DNA of 64,000 bases from Deminuibacter soli (GCF_003412455.1 NZ_QTJU01000004.1:186001-250000); one strand, 5' to 3'. Shown: positions 17,558 to 27,828, numbered from the stretch's first letter. Notes: generated from the sequence alone by a model not told the origin. Program-made: numbers and translations.

Positions 17558-18538
17558 ATGGATATAAAGTATACAACGCCCGAAGCGTTTCTGGAAGATG
17601 CAGGTTTTATAGGCTGGTTAACCGGCACTGATACTGCGCAGGCGAAGGCATGGGGCGAGTGGATGAATGCGCATCCGGAAATGCAGCCGGTGGCCGATGC
17701 GGCTGCCCGCATATTCAATGAGCTGCATGTGCCCGAAACAGTTGCAGAAAGCCAGGTAAACCAGGCCGAAGCACGCCTGCAGCAAGCTTTACGCGGCACC
17801 GGCAAAACAGTAAATTTATATCGTAAATGGATAGGCATTGCTGCGGCAGCAGCCGTTCTCGCGGTAGTTGCAGCCGGCTTCTTTCTATACAGGAATAACA
17901 CGCCCAATCCCCTGCTGCAAACATCTTACGGACAAACGACCAGTAAAGTGCTGCCCGATGGTTCTGAAGTAATGATGAATGCCAACAGTACCATTGAATA
18001 TACCAATGGCTGGCAGGATGGAAAAGACAGGGAAGTGTGGCTGAAAGGGGAGGCCTTTTTTCATGTAAAGAAAACACCCAATAAGAGCCGTTTTATTGTA
18101 CATACCGGGACAGTAGATGTCATTGTTACTGGTACAAAGTTCAATGTTGATACCCGTGACAGTTTGATGCATATATTGCTTACTGAAGGCAGTGTTACGC
18201 TGAAAACAAACGACGGACAGGAGATACACATGAAACCGGGCGATTACGCCCTGCTCGATTCACAGCATCACCTGCAGCTGAAAACAGCCCGTGAAGAATC
18301 GGTACTGGCATGGAAAGAACACAAACTTGTATTTGATAATACCCCCATAAAAGATGTAGTAACCGCAATAGAACAGCAGTATGGCCTGCATGTGAAACTG
18401 GCCGATGAAGCCACCGGCAGGCAAACGGTGAGTGGGATATTGCCGAACGACAGTCTTGATGTATTGCTGCAGTCGTTAGAGGGACTTACCTACAAAATAA
18501 CCCGTGATCAGGACACCATTACTATTGCAAAGCCCTGA
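17558..18538 (+). CDS. FecR-family anti-sigma factor
   Basis: 326 aa. Residues 1-90 are the cytoplasmic sigma-binding part, one membrane segment spans 91-111 (WIGIAAAAAVLAVVAAGFFL), and the periplasmic FecR domain covers ~125-220 (LPDGSEVMMNANSTIEY, REVWLKGEAFFHVKK, FIVHTGTVDVIVTGTKFNV). A C-terminal DUF4974 domain covers ~255-323 (LVFDNTPIKDVVTAIEQQYG). It holds the ECF sigma factor until the STN domain of the cognate SusC signals substrate. It starts 229 bp from the sigma gene, divergently, and precedes susC by 224 bp. Confidence 0.93.
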   Translation: MDIKYTTPEAFLEDAGFIGWLTGTDTAQAKAWGEWMNAHPEMQPVADAAARIFNELHVPETVAESQVNQAEARLQQALRGTGKTVNLYRKWIGIAAAAAVLAVVAAGFFLYRNNTPNPLLQTSYGQTTSKVLPDGSEVMMNANSTIEYTNGWQDGKDREVWLKGEAFFHVKKTPNKSRFIVHTGTVDVIVTGTKFNVDTRDSLMHILLTEGSVTLKTNDGQEIHMKPGDYALLDSQHHLQLKTAREESVLAWKEHKLVFDNTPIKDVVTAIEQQYGLHVKLADEATGRQTVSGILPNDSLDVLLQSLEGLTYKITRDQDTITIAKP

Positions 18539-18762
18539 GCGAGGATAAAGTCATAGCACGAAAAAGATACAGGCTCAACCCTAAACCGTAACGTTTAATA
18601 TATCATCAGCATCAATTAGTCGATTCTCTTCCATTTGATACACTGCTGCATGCCTGTAAAAGCATGTGCTGTGGTGTATTATACCTTGGAAAGACACCAG
18701 TAAGCTTCCTTTGCCAAAGCCAATTGTAACGAATACTACCATTACTTAAACTGCAAACAACA

Positions 18763-21700
18763 ATGAGAAAATCTTATCCTATCCGGATGCTAGGCTGCTT
18801 AGTGGGAGCGCAGCTGCTGAGTATTGCGGGCTATTCTCAAAACGTGTACGCTTATACGCCATCCAAAACTGCAAGAGTTGCAGCGGCGTCGTATGCCGTA
18901 TACGATAAAGAGGATACACGTAAACAGCGCCTGTTTTCCGTTCTGAAAGAATTGAACAAGGAAAAAGGCGTTTACTTTCTTTTTTCCGAACAGGAACTCG
19001 GCACCACCCTGGTGAACAATGTAACCGAGAAAAAAGCCAACATTACCAGAATTCTGGACGAGGTGTTGAAAAACACCGGCCTCACCTATAAAAAGATTAA
19101 CGAGAACACTTATGTTATTGTTATGGCCGACGATAAAAGCGGCAAGGAACAGGGCTTCAACATGAACGGACTTGCCGTGCCCGACGATGTGGCCAATATG
19201 TATGGTGCCGCATTTGCCGCTATTGTAGGTAAAGTAACCTCTGCCGACGGCGCACCGCTGGCTGGTGTGAGTGTAATGATTAAAGGCACCAAAAAAGGTG
19301 TATTCACCAATGCAAATGGCGTATTTAAAATAGATGCGGATAAAGGCGATGCGCTGGTATTTTCTTTTGTAGGATACGAAAGCTTTGAAGCCACTGTCGG
19401 CGACGAGCCTTTAAACGTAACACTGAAAGAAAGCCAGAAGCAATTGAATGAAGTGGTGGTAACAGCCCTGGGTATTAAAAAACAATCCAGGTCGCTTGGT
19501 TATTCTACTACCGAAGTGCCGGGTTCCAACTTCACACAATCGCGCGAAACCAACCTGGGTAACGCCTTAACCGGCCAGGTTGCCGGTGTAAGTGTGGCAG
19601 GTGAAGCTACCGGCCCTTATGGTGGCAGCCGCGTGTTAATACGTGGTAATGCTTCGCTGAGCGGTAACAACCAGCCACTGTATGTAATTGATGGTGTGCC
19701 CTTCGATAATACCAGCCAGGGTTCTGCAGGCCAGTGGGGGCAGCAGCCTGAAATGGGCGATGGCTTATCCACCATTAACCCGGACGATATTGAATCCATA
19801 CAGGTACTGAAAGGTGTGGCTGCATCTGCACTGTATGGCTACCGTGGTGGTAACGGCGCTATCCTTATCACTACCAAATCGGGCGCTAAATCACATGGCT
19901 TTGGTATTGAATTAAACAACAACTTCACCGCCAACAGGGTAATCGACAACAGTGATTACCAATACCAGTACGGCCAGGGTACGCTGGGTGTTAAACCTAC
20001 TACTGCCGATGCTGCGCTGGCTACCCCTTACAACAGCTGGGGCGCCAAAATGGACGGCTCGCAGGCGGTCAACTTCCTGGGTGAAAGTTATGCTTACAGC
20101 CCGTACAAAAACAATTTCAAAGACTTCTTCAGAACCGGTGTAACCAACCAGACTTCTGTTGCGCTTACCGGTGCCAATGATAAAGGCCATTTTCGACTGG
20201 GCCTGTCTAACATGTACCTGAATACGGTTATTCCCAACTCTAACCTGAAACAGCAGGGGGTAAACTTCAACAGCACGTACAATATTACCAGCAAATTGCA
20301 AATGTCACTCTCTGCCGATTATGTGTTTGAACAGGTGAAAAACCGCGCTTCGTTTTCCGACGCACCGGGCAATGTAATGGCCGTGCCACTGTATGCAGCC
20401 AATACTTTCGACATACGCTGGCTGAAAGATCACCGCGTAAACCCCGATGGTACAGAATGGCTGCCAGGTACGGATATTTATTTTGAAAACCCGTATTACA
20501 TTGCCTACAACTACCAGAACAAAACCAACCGCAACAGGCTTACGGGCAACCTGCAGCTGAAATACAACATCCTTGACTGGTTGTATGTACAGGGCCAGGT
20601 AACACGCGACGGTTATATTTTTGATGTAACGAATATTACCCCATCCGGTGTGCAATACACCCGCCACGATGGTGTGCACGGTGGTAACATTACCCAGTAC
20701 GAAGTAAACTACCATGAGCTGAACAGCAGCTTTATGGTGGGTGTTAACAAGAAATTTGGCGGAGACTTTACTTTCAATGCCAATGTGGGTGTAAACAGGC
20801 AGGATAATGTAAACCAGGCATACGGCGTGGGTTCAGTACCTACCTATAACCCAAGCATTGCAGCACCTGCACCTGCCGGTCCGTTTATCATTGCCGATTA
20901 TTACACACCCAACAACGTTGCCAGCAAGCCCTTTAACTTAACCTACCTGCATTACCGCGTAAATTCGGTGTATGGCAGTGCTGACCTCGGTTACAAAAAC
21001 TTCCTGTTTTTATCTGTTACCGCGCGTAACGACTGGTTCTCTACTTTAAATGTAAATACCAGCAGCTACCTGTATCCTTCGGTAGCAGCCAGCTTCGTGT
21101 TTTCCGATGTGCTTAAAATGCCCAGCTGGATCAACTTCGGTAAACTGCGTGCTTCCTATGCAGGCGGTTCAAACGGTACGTCTCCTTACCAGAACGCACT
21201 TACCTACGGCCTGCAGGGTTATACCATCAGCGGCCAGCCGCTTGGTTATGTAGCTTCACAGGCTATTCCCAATGCTGCTTTAAAACCCGTAAGCATCAAA
21301 GAACAGGAAATTGGTTTAAACATGCAGTTCCTGCATAACCGCCTGGGACTTGATGTAGCGGTGTACAACAAGAAAACAACGGATGACATCGTTAAACTCA
21401 CGGTAAGTCCTACTTCCGGTTACAACCAGAAAGTGCAGAACGTGGGTGAAATACGCAACCAGGGCATAGAGTTGCTGTTAACCGGCACACCTGTTAAAAC
21501 ACGCAATTTTTACTGGGATGTATCGTTCAACTTCGCTTACAACAAAAGCAAGGTGTTAAGCCTGGGCGGTTTGCAGAGCATTGTGGTAGATGGCGCTTAC
21601 CCGCGCTGGGGTAGCGAAGTGAGTATTAGCAATGTGGTTGGCCTGCCTTACGGGCAAATTATGGGCTATGGCTACAAACGCGATGCAGGCGGCAACAAAA

Positions 21701-22287
21701 TCTTCGACAAAAACGGAGAGCCTGTACCTACAGATGTTATGCCGCTTGGTTCAGGTGTGTACAAACAAACAGGTGGTTTGAACAACGAACTGCACTATAA
21801 AAACTTCTCGCTGGCCTTCCTGTTCGACTTTAAATTCGGTGCTAAAATTTACTCAGGCACCAACCTGCTGCTGTACTACTACGGTTTGCAGAAAGAAACA
21901 CTGGCAGGCAGGGATGGCGGTTATGTAGGTCGGGGTGTAACAGAAGACGGCAAGGTGAATACCACCAAAATCAATGCAGAGAAATACTTCGAAGATATCT
22001 CAGCCGGCGGCAGTGACCATATCGCGGAAGAGTTTGTGTATGATGCCAGCTTCATCAAGCTGCGCTCTTTATCGATCGGTTATTCAATACCTGCATCAGC
22101 TTTGAAAAACAGTTTTATCAAGGGATTAAGCGTATCACTCGTAGGGCGTAACCTGGCTACACTGGTTAAACACACGCCCAATATCGATCCCGAATCGAGC
22201 GTGAACAATACCAATGGCCAGGGACTTGAATTATCCGGTTTCCCTGCGGTGCGCAACTACGGTCTTAATGTGAACGTGAAATTTTAA
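18763..22287 (+). CDS. SusC-type TonB-dependent outer-membrane transporter with STN domain
   Basis: 1174 aa. In order: signal region (MRKSYPIRMLGCLVGAQLLS), STN signalling domain ~53-120 (LFSVLKELNKEKGVYFLFSE), carboxypeptidase-regulatory-like domain ~155-222 (IVGKVTSADGAPLAGVSVMI), TonB-box-like region NEVVVTALG ~229-237, plug, and a 22-strand barrel ending YGLNVNVKF. It imports oligosaccharides with SusD acting as a lid and powered by TonB. The STN domain indicates trans-envelope signalling to the FecR upstream. GH20 and NagB nearby suggest a GlcNAc-containing substrate; that is inference. SusD begins 24 nt later. Confidence 0.95.
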   Translation: MRKSYPIRMLGCLVGAQLLSIAGYSQNVYAYTPSKTARVAAASYAVYDKEDTRKQRLFSVLKELNKEKGVYFLFSEQELGTTLVNNVTEKKANITRILDEVLKNTGLTYKKINENTYVIVMADDKSGKEQGFNMNGLAVPDDVANMYGAAFAAIVGKVTSADGAPLAGVSVMIKGTKKGVFTNANGVFKIDADKGDALVFSFVGYESFEATVGDEPLNVTLKESQKQLNEVVVTALGIKKQSRSLGYSTTEVPGSNFTQSRETNLGNALTGQVAGVSVAGEATGPYGGSRVLIRGNASLSGNNQPLYVIDGVPFDNTSQGSAGQWGQQPEMGDGLSTINPDDIESIQVLKGVAASALYGYRGGNGAILITTKSGAKSHGFGIELNNNFTANRVIDNSDYQYQYGQGTLGVKPTTADAALATPYNSWGAKMDGSQAVNFLGESYAYSPYKNNFKDFFRTGVTNQTSVALTGANDKGHFRLGLSNMYLNTVIPNSNLKQQGVNFNSTYNITSKLQMSLSADYVFEQVKNRASFSDAPGNVMAVPLYAANTFDIRWLKDHRVNPDGTEWLPGTDIYFENPYYIAYNYQNKTNRNRLTGNLQLKYNILDWLYVQGQVTRDGYIFDVTNITPSGVQYTRHDGVHGGNITQYEVNYHELNSSFMVGVNKKFGGDFTFNANVGVNRQDNVNQAYGVGSVPTYNPSIAAPAPAGPFIIADYYTPNNVASKPFNLTYLHYRVNSVYGSADLGYKNFLFLSVTARNDWFSTLNVNTSSYLYPSVAASFVFSDVLKMPSWINFGKLRASYAGGSNGTSPYQNALTYGLQGYTISGQPLGYVASQAIPNAALKPVSIKEQEIGLNMQFLHNRLGLDVAVYNKKTTDDIVKLTVSPTSGYNQKVQNVGEIRNQGIELLLTGTPVKTRNFYWDVSFNFAYNKSKVLSLGGLQSIVVDGAYPRWGSEVSISNVVGLPYGQIMGYGYKRDAGGNKIFDKNGEPVPTDVMPLGSGVYKQTGGLNNELHYKNFSLAFLFDFKFGAKIYSGTNLLLYYYGLQKETLAGRDGGYVGRGVTEDGKVNTTKINAEKYFEDISAGGSDHIAEEFVYDASFIKLRSLSIGYSIPASALKNSFIKGLSVSLVGRNLATLVKHTPNIDPESSVNNTNGQGLELSGFPAVRNYGLNVNVKF

Positions 22288-22311
22288 TGATTAATGCTTC
22301 AAAATTCAAGT

Positions 22312-23898
22312 ATGAAAAGTAAACTGCTTATAATGGCTTCTGTTACTGCAGGGATGCTGCTGGGAGCCGGTTGTAAAAAAGACTTCGAACAAATTAATAC
22401 AGACCCCAACCATACCACGGTAGATAAAATGGATTTCAACTTTCTTTTTACCAGTGCACAGCTGATTACCTCGGGTAACAGTGATGCCAATGGGTATGAA
22501 GACTGGCGTAATAACCTCATTTATTCTGCCTGTATGATACAGCACCTGTCATCTACCACCGGGTATTGGGACGGCGACAAATATTTCTACAATGCCAGTT
22601 ACAACTCAGCTTACTGGGATAATAACTACAACAACAGTTTTACCAATATTGTAGAAGTGGTAGAACACACGAAAACAGATCCGGCCAAGGCCAATTTCTA
22701 CAACATTGCGCGCATCTTCAAAGCATTCATGTTCCAGCGCATAACGGATATGTATGGCGATTGCCCGTATTCGCAGGCTGGTCTGGGCTTTATCAGCAAC
22801 ATTACCTCACCCAAATACGATAAGCAACAGGATATTTACAACGACCTGTTTAAGGAACTGCAGGATGCAGCCTCCAAACTTGACCCGGCTGCCGCCAATA
22901 CAGTTGGCAAGGCCGATCTGTTATACGGTGGCGATGTTGGTAAATGGAAAAAGTTTGCCTACTCTGAAATGGTACGCCTGGCCATGCGTTTAAGCAAGGT
23001 GGATGCTGCCAATGCACAGAAATGGGTGCAGGCAGCAGTTGCAGGTGGTGTAATGGAAGGTAATGGCGACAATGCCATTCTGCAGCACGATGCCAACGGC
23101 GGTACACCTACGCCCAATGGTTCTGGTTTGATCCTGATTGGTAATGACCCTACCGCGTCAAGGCTTAGCCAGACTTTTGTAGAGCTGCTGAAAGCCAACA
23201 GTGACCCCAGGCTTAGCTATCTCGGTACTGTATGTGCCGATCCCGGCGTAACCGGTGATATGGGCGATACCACGGCTGCTGTGCAGCTGGGGCAGCCCAA
23301 TGGCTGGGATTTAAGCGGCAGCGAAAGGGATATTGTTTATGCGCCTAACTATCCTGGTGTGCGCGACCCCGCTTCGCATGACGGCACCAATAAATACTCA
23401 GTGGTAAACAGGTATACTTTTTCCCGTCTCGATGCACCTACTGCCTTTCTTACATACGGCCAAACGCAGCTGCTGCTGGCAGAAGCAGCCAGCCGTGGCT
23501 GGATAAGCGGTACTGCGGCTGATTATTATAAAAATGGTGTTTCTGCTTCTATTACGCAGTTGGTACAGATGGGGGCAGGCCCGTCAGGTGCTACGGCCGA
23601 TGATTATGCAAAGGCACATCCGCTAAACGATGCTACTGCACTGGAGCAAATCAACAACCAGTACTGGATCGCGACTTTTATGGATGAAAATGAATCATGG
23701 GCCAACTGGAGAAGAAGCGGTTACCCCACTTTAACACCGGTGAACTATCCCAATAACAATACCAACGGCACCATTCCCCGCCGTTTTACTTACCCGCAGG
23801 GTGAGCCTTCTACCAACGCAGCCAACTACAAAGATGCTGTGTCAAGGCTGACTGACGGCGATAAGATGACTTCAAGGGTTTGGTGGGATAAACAATAA
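22312..23898 (+). CDS. SusD/RagB-family glycan-binding lipoprotein
   Basis: About 528 aa from the ATG at 22312, chosen because MKSKLLIMASVTAGMLLGAGC then forms a standard lipoprotein signal; the alternative ATG 22294 adds six residues. C21 would be lipidated. The body has the SusD helical pattern (IARIFKAFMFQRITDMYGDCPYS, FLTYGQTQLLLAEAASRGW, DENESWANWRRSGYP) of the SusD-like-2 group. It pairs with the SusC barrel as the surface lid. A strong terminator follows the stop codon, so susCD form a closed transcription unit. Confidence 0.94.
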   Translation: MKSKLLIMASVTAGMLLGAGCKKDFEQINTDPNHTTVDKMDFNFLFTSAQLITSGNSDANGYEDWRNNLIYSACMIQHLSSTTGYWDGDKYFYNASYNSAYWDNNYNNSFTNIVEVVEHTKTDPAKANFYNIARIFKAFMFQRITDMYGDCPYSQAGLGFISNITSPKYDKQQDIYNDLFKELQDAASKLDPAAANTVGKADLLYGGDVGKWKKFAYSEMVRLAMRLSKVDAANAQKWVQAAVAGGVMEGNGDNAILQHDANGGTPTPNGSGLILIGNDPTASRLSQTFVELLKANSDPRLSYLGTVCADPGVTGDMGDTTAAVQLGQPNGWDLSGSERDIVYAPNYPGVRDPASHDGTNKYSVVNRYTFSRLDAPTAFLTYGQTQLLLAEAASRGWISGTAADYYKNGVSASITQLVQMGAGPSGATADDYAKAHPLNDATALEQINNQYWIATFMDENESWANWRRSGYPTLTPVNYPNNNTNGTIPRRFTYPQGEPSTNAANYKDAVSRLTDGDKMTSRVWWDKQ

Positions 23899-23900
23899 AA

Positions 23901-23930
23901 GAAAAGCCCGGCAAAGCCGGGCGTTTCTTT
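23901..23930 (+). terminator. Terminator of the susCD operon
   Basis: GCCCGGC-AAA-GCCGGGC perfect 7-bp stem at 23906-23922 followed by GTTTCTTT, 8 nt past the SusD stop. Confidence 0.85.
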
Positions 23931-23952
23931 ATTGTTAGATTGTTTTGATACC

Positions 23953-23980
23953 AAAAAGGAGCCCTCGGGCTCCTTTTTTT
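23953..23980 (-). terminator. Terminator of the CocE-GH20 operon, overlapping the GH20 stop codon
   Basis: AGGAGCCC-TC-GGGCTCCT stem with A-run before and T-run after, so it can act in both directions. Its right edge overlaps the GH20 TAA at 23979-23981. Confidence 0.8.
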
Positions 23981-25616
23981 ATTTATTCAATGGTTCATTA
24001 AGATTCGGATAGTAAGTCACTTTCCATAAGTCGTAGCGTTTGAATTGCTCACCGAGGCGTGTTTTAAAGCCTTCCAGGTCGCGCGCTTCCTGCGGGCTCC
24101 ACAGTACTTCGCTTACTGCTTCCATGCGCGGGAATATCATGTATTCTACTTTGGCAGGGTTGCTGATGTATTCCGTCCACAGGTTGGCTTGTGCACCACG
24201 CACGTGTTTGGCAGCCGCTGCGCTTAATGCGGCAGGTATGGGGTTGTAGCTGTACACTTTGGCCAGTGATAAAAAGCCGCCGATGGTTAAAGAATCTTCG
24301 TTCTTTTTCTGCGCATGGTCAATATACATCCATTCGCCCGGCGTCATGATTACATCATGGTTTTGGCTGGCTGCTTCAATGCCGCCTTTTTCACCGCGCC
24401 AGCTCATTACTGTTGCATTAGGGGCTAAGCCGCCTTCCAGAATTTCATCCCAGCCAATAATCTGGCGGCCTTTGCTGTTGATGTATTTTTCAATACGCTG
24501 TATAAAATAGCTCTGCAGGCCATGCTCATCTTTCAGGTTGTTGTCTTTGATCAGCTGCTGGCAAAAGGCTGATTTTTTCCAGTAGTCTTTGGGGCATTCG
24601 TCACCGCCAATGTGAATGTATTTTGAAGGAAAGAGCGCTATCACTTCATCCAGCACATCCTGTAAAAATTTGAAGGTGTATTCGCTGGGGCAATACACAT
24701 CTTCGTACACACCCCATGATTGCTGCACCTGTTTGCCGCTTTTGCTGCCGCTCCAGGTTACGCCCTTGTGTATAGGGGTAGCCGAATCGGGAAAGCAGCT
24801 CAGCTGCGGGTAAGCAGCGATGGCCGCAGAAGAGTGGCCAGGCAGTTCAATTTCAGGGATCACGGTTACAAAACGATCTGTTGCATATTTCACGATCTCT
24901 TTTACCTGCGCCTGTGTGTAGTAGCCGCAATGTTTTTCGTTGTCGTTGCCATTGCCCGGGTGGTGACCGGTAATGGTACCGTTGCGGCAGCTGCCTACCT
25001 GTGTAAGTTTGGGATATTTTTTGATTTCTATGCGCCAGCCCTGGTCTTCGGTCAAATGCCAGTGAAAGGTGTTGATTTTATGCAATGCAAGAAAATCGAT
25101 GTACTGTTTTACAAAGTCCACGCTGAAGAAATGGCGGCCCACATCCAGCATCATACCACGGTAGCCGAAACGTGGGTAATCTTCGATGTCTACAGCCGGT
25201 ATATTCAGCGATTTGTCGTCTTCTACAGGTAATAGCTGCAGCAGGGTTTGCATGCCGTAAAACGTGCCCTGGTGGCTGTCTCCGGTGATGCTGATTTTAT
25301 CGGGTGTTACATTCATGGTATAGCGCTCGGCATTGTCGGGCGCTTTAATGAAAGTAGGCGTGGTTAACTCGATAAAATTGCGGCTCGCCTTTTTGGCTTC
25401 TTTCAGTTTAAAGCCATAGAACTTTTGCAGGTAATCGTTAAAGAAACGGATAGTTTTTTCTTCACCGGTTGTGTTTACAATTACGGTTGAAGGCGTAAGA
25501 ATAAAATTGCCTTCCTGCGTGGTGAGCTTCACAGGCGCCGGTATAATGGATACGGGCGACTGGCCAAACAGCTGACTTGCCAACAGGAGGCAGGCTGCGA
25601 TCATTGTTTTTTTCAT
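23979..25616 (-). CDS. Glycoside hydrolase family 20 beta-N-acetylhexosaminidase
   Basis: 545 aa with signal peptide (MKKTMIAACLLLASQLFGQ). Residues ~22-145 are the GH20b domain (VSIIPAPVKLTTQEG) and the TIM barrel begins at ~148 (YPRFGYRGMMLDVGRHF). FHWHLTEDQGWRIEIKKYP is a family signature, and D339-E340 in HIGGDECPKDYW are the catalytic pair of substrate-assisted hydrolysis. It releases terminal GlcNAc or GalNAc from glycans or chitobiose in the periplasm. It starts 5 nt after the CocE-type gene, so the two are co-transcribed, convergent to susCD. Confidence 0.95.
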   Translation of the reverse strand: MKKTMIAACLLLASQLFGQSPVSIIPAPVKLTTQEGNFILTPSTVIVNTTGEEKTIRFFNDYLQKFYGFKLKEAKKASRNFIELTTPTFIKAPDNAERYTMNVTPDKISITGDSHQGTFYGMQTLLQLLPVEDDKSLNIPAVDIEDYPRFGYRGMMLDVGRHFFSVDFVKQYIDFLALHKINTFHWHLTEDQGWRIEIKKYPKLTQVGSCRNGTITGHHPGNGNDNEKHCGYYTQAQVKEIVKYATDRFVTVIPEIELPGHSSAAIAAYPQLSCFPDSATPIHKGVTWSGSKSGKQVQQSWGVYEDVYCPSEYTFKFLQDVLDEVIALFPSKYIHIGGDECPKDYWKKSAFCQQLIKDNNLKDEHGLQSYFIQRIEKYINSKGRQIIGWDEILEGGLAPNATVMSWRGEKGGIEAASQNHDVIMTPGEWMYIDHAQKKNEDSLTIGGFLSLAKVYSYNPIPAALSAAAAKHVRGAQANLWTEYISNPAKVEYMIFPRMEAVSEVLWSPQEARDLEGFKTRLGEQFKRYDLWKVTYYPNLNEPLNK

Positions 25617-25621
25617 AATGA

Positions 25622-27505
25622 CTATTTCAGAATCGGTAATATGATTTTGCTGACGTGTGCTGCGTTATGATAAATGCGGATAGCTGATTTCTTGAAATCA
25701 CCGGGGTTGCAATGATAGATATCGATGAACTGCTGCGGGTTGCGGTCAACCAGCGGGAACCAGGAGCTTTGAATCTGTACCATCATACGGTGCCCTTTTT
25801 TAAAGGTGTGCGCCACATCGCCCACTTTGTAACGAACGGTTTCAATTTTATTGGGTGTAAAGGCTTCCGGTTTTTCAAAGCTGTTCCTGAAGCGGCCACG
25901 GAATATTTCGCCATGTACCAGCATTTCGTAACCACCCATGGGGTAGGTTACAGGCGCCTGGTGACCGGTTACGGCTACTTCATTGCCATAGCTGAAATTA
26001 TCAGGGAACACGTCGATGATCTTTACTACATAATCCGCATCGGTAGTGGTGATGCTGGTTTGCAAATCTGCGAGTACAGTACCGGTTACGGTCACATCAT
26101 CTGTCAATGTATCGGTTTGAAATACCAGTACATCCGGGCGGCGTGCAGCAAAACGCTGGTCATCGGTCATGTATTCCCTGGTTCTGCCAAAATGCACGTC
26201 TTCCGTATAGGGAACGGGTTTGGCCGGGTCGCTGGTATAATCGCTGAAGCCGCCTGTTGCCGTTGGAGCAGTAAAGCTGAGACCACCATTTTCGTGCAGG
26301 TACAGGGCTTTGTCTTCTGTGCCGGCAGGCGGCCACTGGCTGAATTGTTTCCATTCGTTGGCGCCGGTAATAAATACATTGGCTTCTGCAATCTTCGGTT
26401 TATCGCCTTTGTTTTTCAGGAAGTAGTTGAAGAAAGGGATTTCAATATTCTGCTGGTACCAGTCGGATGTGTTGGCGCCAAAACGCACATTGCCCAGATG
26501 TGTACCATCAAGGCTGGCCCACTGACCATGAAACCAGGGACCCATGACTATTTTGTTGAAGTCTTTGCCGGGATTGTTCTGCTCCGCTGCACGGTAAGCA
26601 TTCCATGCGCCCCAATTGTCTTCTGCATCGAAGTTACCGCCTACCCATAACATGGCAGGTTGCAGTTTAACGGTGGCGTTTCGGGCGTCGCGTGCTTTCC
26701 ACCAGGCATCGTAGTTGGGATGTGCATAGAGGTCTTTCCAGAACAGTACGCTATCACCCATCAGCTCGCCCAGTTTTTTGAGCGAACCTGCTTCGAGGTA
26801 AAATTTATAGTTGTCATGCGTAGGATACTCAAACCCTTTGGGGCCAATGGTTGTAGGCCTGGGGCGTGGTTTGCCGAAGGAGGTATAAAAGGCAAAACCA
26901 TCCATCTGGAAGAATGCGCCGTTGTGATGAAAGTCATCACCCAGGAACCAGTTGGTAACAGGTGCCTGCGGGCTCACTGCTTTCAACGCCGGGTGATTGG
27001 ATGCTGCGGCCATGGTAGAATAAAAGCCGGGGTAGGAGATGCCAAACACACCCACATTCCCGTTGTTACCCGGCACATGCTTCACCATCCAGTCAATGGC
27101 ATCGTAGGTATCGCTGCTTTCATCAATCTGCCGGCCTGTTTTGGTGGCATTGAATGGACGAACATCTTCAAACACCCCTTCACTCATCCAGCGGCCGCGC
27201 ACGTCCTGCGTTACGATAATATAACCTTCCCGGATATAATTTTTAAGATACGATTTCCATAACCGCGGTGCCCATTTATCGCTGCCGTATGGCGCACAGG
27301 AGTAAGGCGTGCGGGTCATGAGGATGGGATGTTTCTCTGCAGTATCCTTTGGCATATAGATACTGGTAAAAAGCTGCACGCCATCGCGCATGGGGATGTA
27401 CTGTTCCAGTTTTATGTAATGGTCCCTTACCCAGGCAGAATCTGCATCCTGTGCCATAGCGCAAAACGGCAGCAGGGTCATCATGCCCAACAGAAATCGT
27501 TTCAT
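25622..27505 (-). CDS. CocE/NonD-type (X-Pro dipeptidyl-peptidase S15) hydrolase
   Basis: 627 aa with signal peptide ending in CAMAQ. The alpha/beta-hydrolase nucleophile is S157 in FGISYPGF. The region VRGRWMSEGVFEDVRPF near 102-118 is typical of CocE/S15 proteins. The C-terminal ~200 residues form the jelly-roll domain (DVTVTGTVLADLQTS, HRMMVQIQSSWFPLVDRNPQ). Family members act as prolyl dipeptidyl-peptidases, glutaryl-7-ACA acylases or esterases, so the substrate is open. Co-transcription with GH20 hints at glycopeptide or acylated-glycan breakdown, which is inference. Confidence 0.9.
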   Translation of the reverse strand: MKRFLLGMMTLLPFCAMAQDADSAWVRDHYIKLEQYIPMRDGVQLFTSIYMPKDTAEKHPILMTRTPYSCAPYGSDKWAPRLWKSYLKNYIREGYIIVTQDVRGRWMSEGVFEDVRPFNATKTGRQIDESSDTYDAIDWMVKHVPGNNGNVGVFGISYPGFYSTMAAASNHPALKAVSPQAPVTNWFLGDDFHHNGAFFQMDGFAFYTSFGKPRPRPTTIGPKGFEYPTHDNYKFYLEAGSLKKLGELMGDSVLFWKDLYAHPNYDAWWKARDARNATVKLQPAMLWVGGNFDAEDNWGAWNAYRAAEQNNPGKDFNKIVMGPWFHGQWASLDGTHLGNVRFGANTSDWYQQNIEIPFFNYFLKNKGDKPKIAEANVFITGANEWKQFSQWPPAGTEDKALYLHENGGLSFTAPTATGGFSDYTSDPAKPVPYTEDVHFGRTREYMTDDQRFAARRPDVLVFQTDTLTDDVTVTGTVLADLQTSITTTDADYVVKIIDVFPDNFSYGNEVAVTGHQAPVTYPMGGYEMLVHGEIFRGRFRNSFEKPEAFTPNKIETVRYKVGDVAHTFKKGHRMMVQIQSSWFPLVDRNPQQFIDIYHCNPGDFKKSAIRIYHNAAHVSKIILPILK

Positions 27506-27802
27506 AGCAATGTTCTTTTGTTTGTATTTACAGTGATGCTATGAAGATACGGAAGGAGTGTTGTTGACGCGCAGCAGAATGGCATTGTTTTGCCGGGATG
27601 CCTTAAGCAAACGTTTGCGTGTGATGGTGAACTATCGAGAATCGACAGTCGAGACTAACTTGGGTGAGGAGGTGGCTGTGGGGACACAGCCACGGGCATG
27701 GTAAATGTTACTTCCGCCAAAAGCGATTTGTGGCAAACAAGCCTGGAGCTCGCAGCTTGCAGCTGTTCTCCAGCCATTCAGCAATAAGGCCATCTAACCA
27801 TT
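27506..27802. repeat. Gap with dispersed repeats and a perfect hairpin
   Basis: No gene. Holds a TCGACAGTCGA element at 27636-27656, identical over 21 nt to 34687-34707, and a perfect 9-bp hairpin GTGGCTGTG-GGGA-CACAGCCAC at 27672-27693. The stretch 27678-27699 recurs identically at 48525-48546. CTTGCAGCTGTTCTC near 27758-27772 recurs in the gap before the Ppx gene. Confidence 0.7.
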
Positions 27803-27828
27803 AAAAAAGCCTCCCGGGGGAGGCTTTT
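27803..27828 (-). terminator. Terminator of pyk
   Basis: AAAAAAGCCTCCC-GGG-GGAGGCTTTT, 6 nt past the pyruvate kinase stop; T-run on the minus strand. Confidence 0.85.

Noticed and set aside
25712-27262. Long plus-strand open frames opposite the CocE-type gene
   Set aside because: Shadows of the real gene without start signals or domains.
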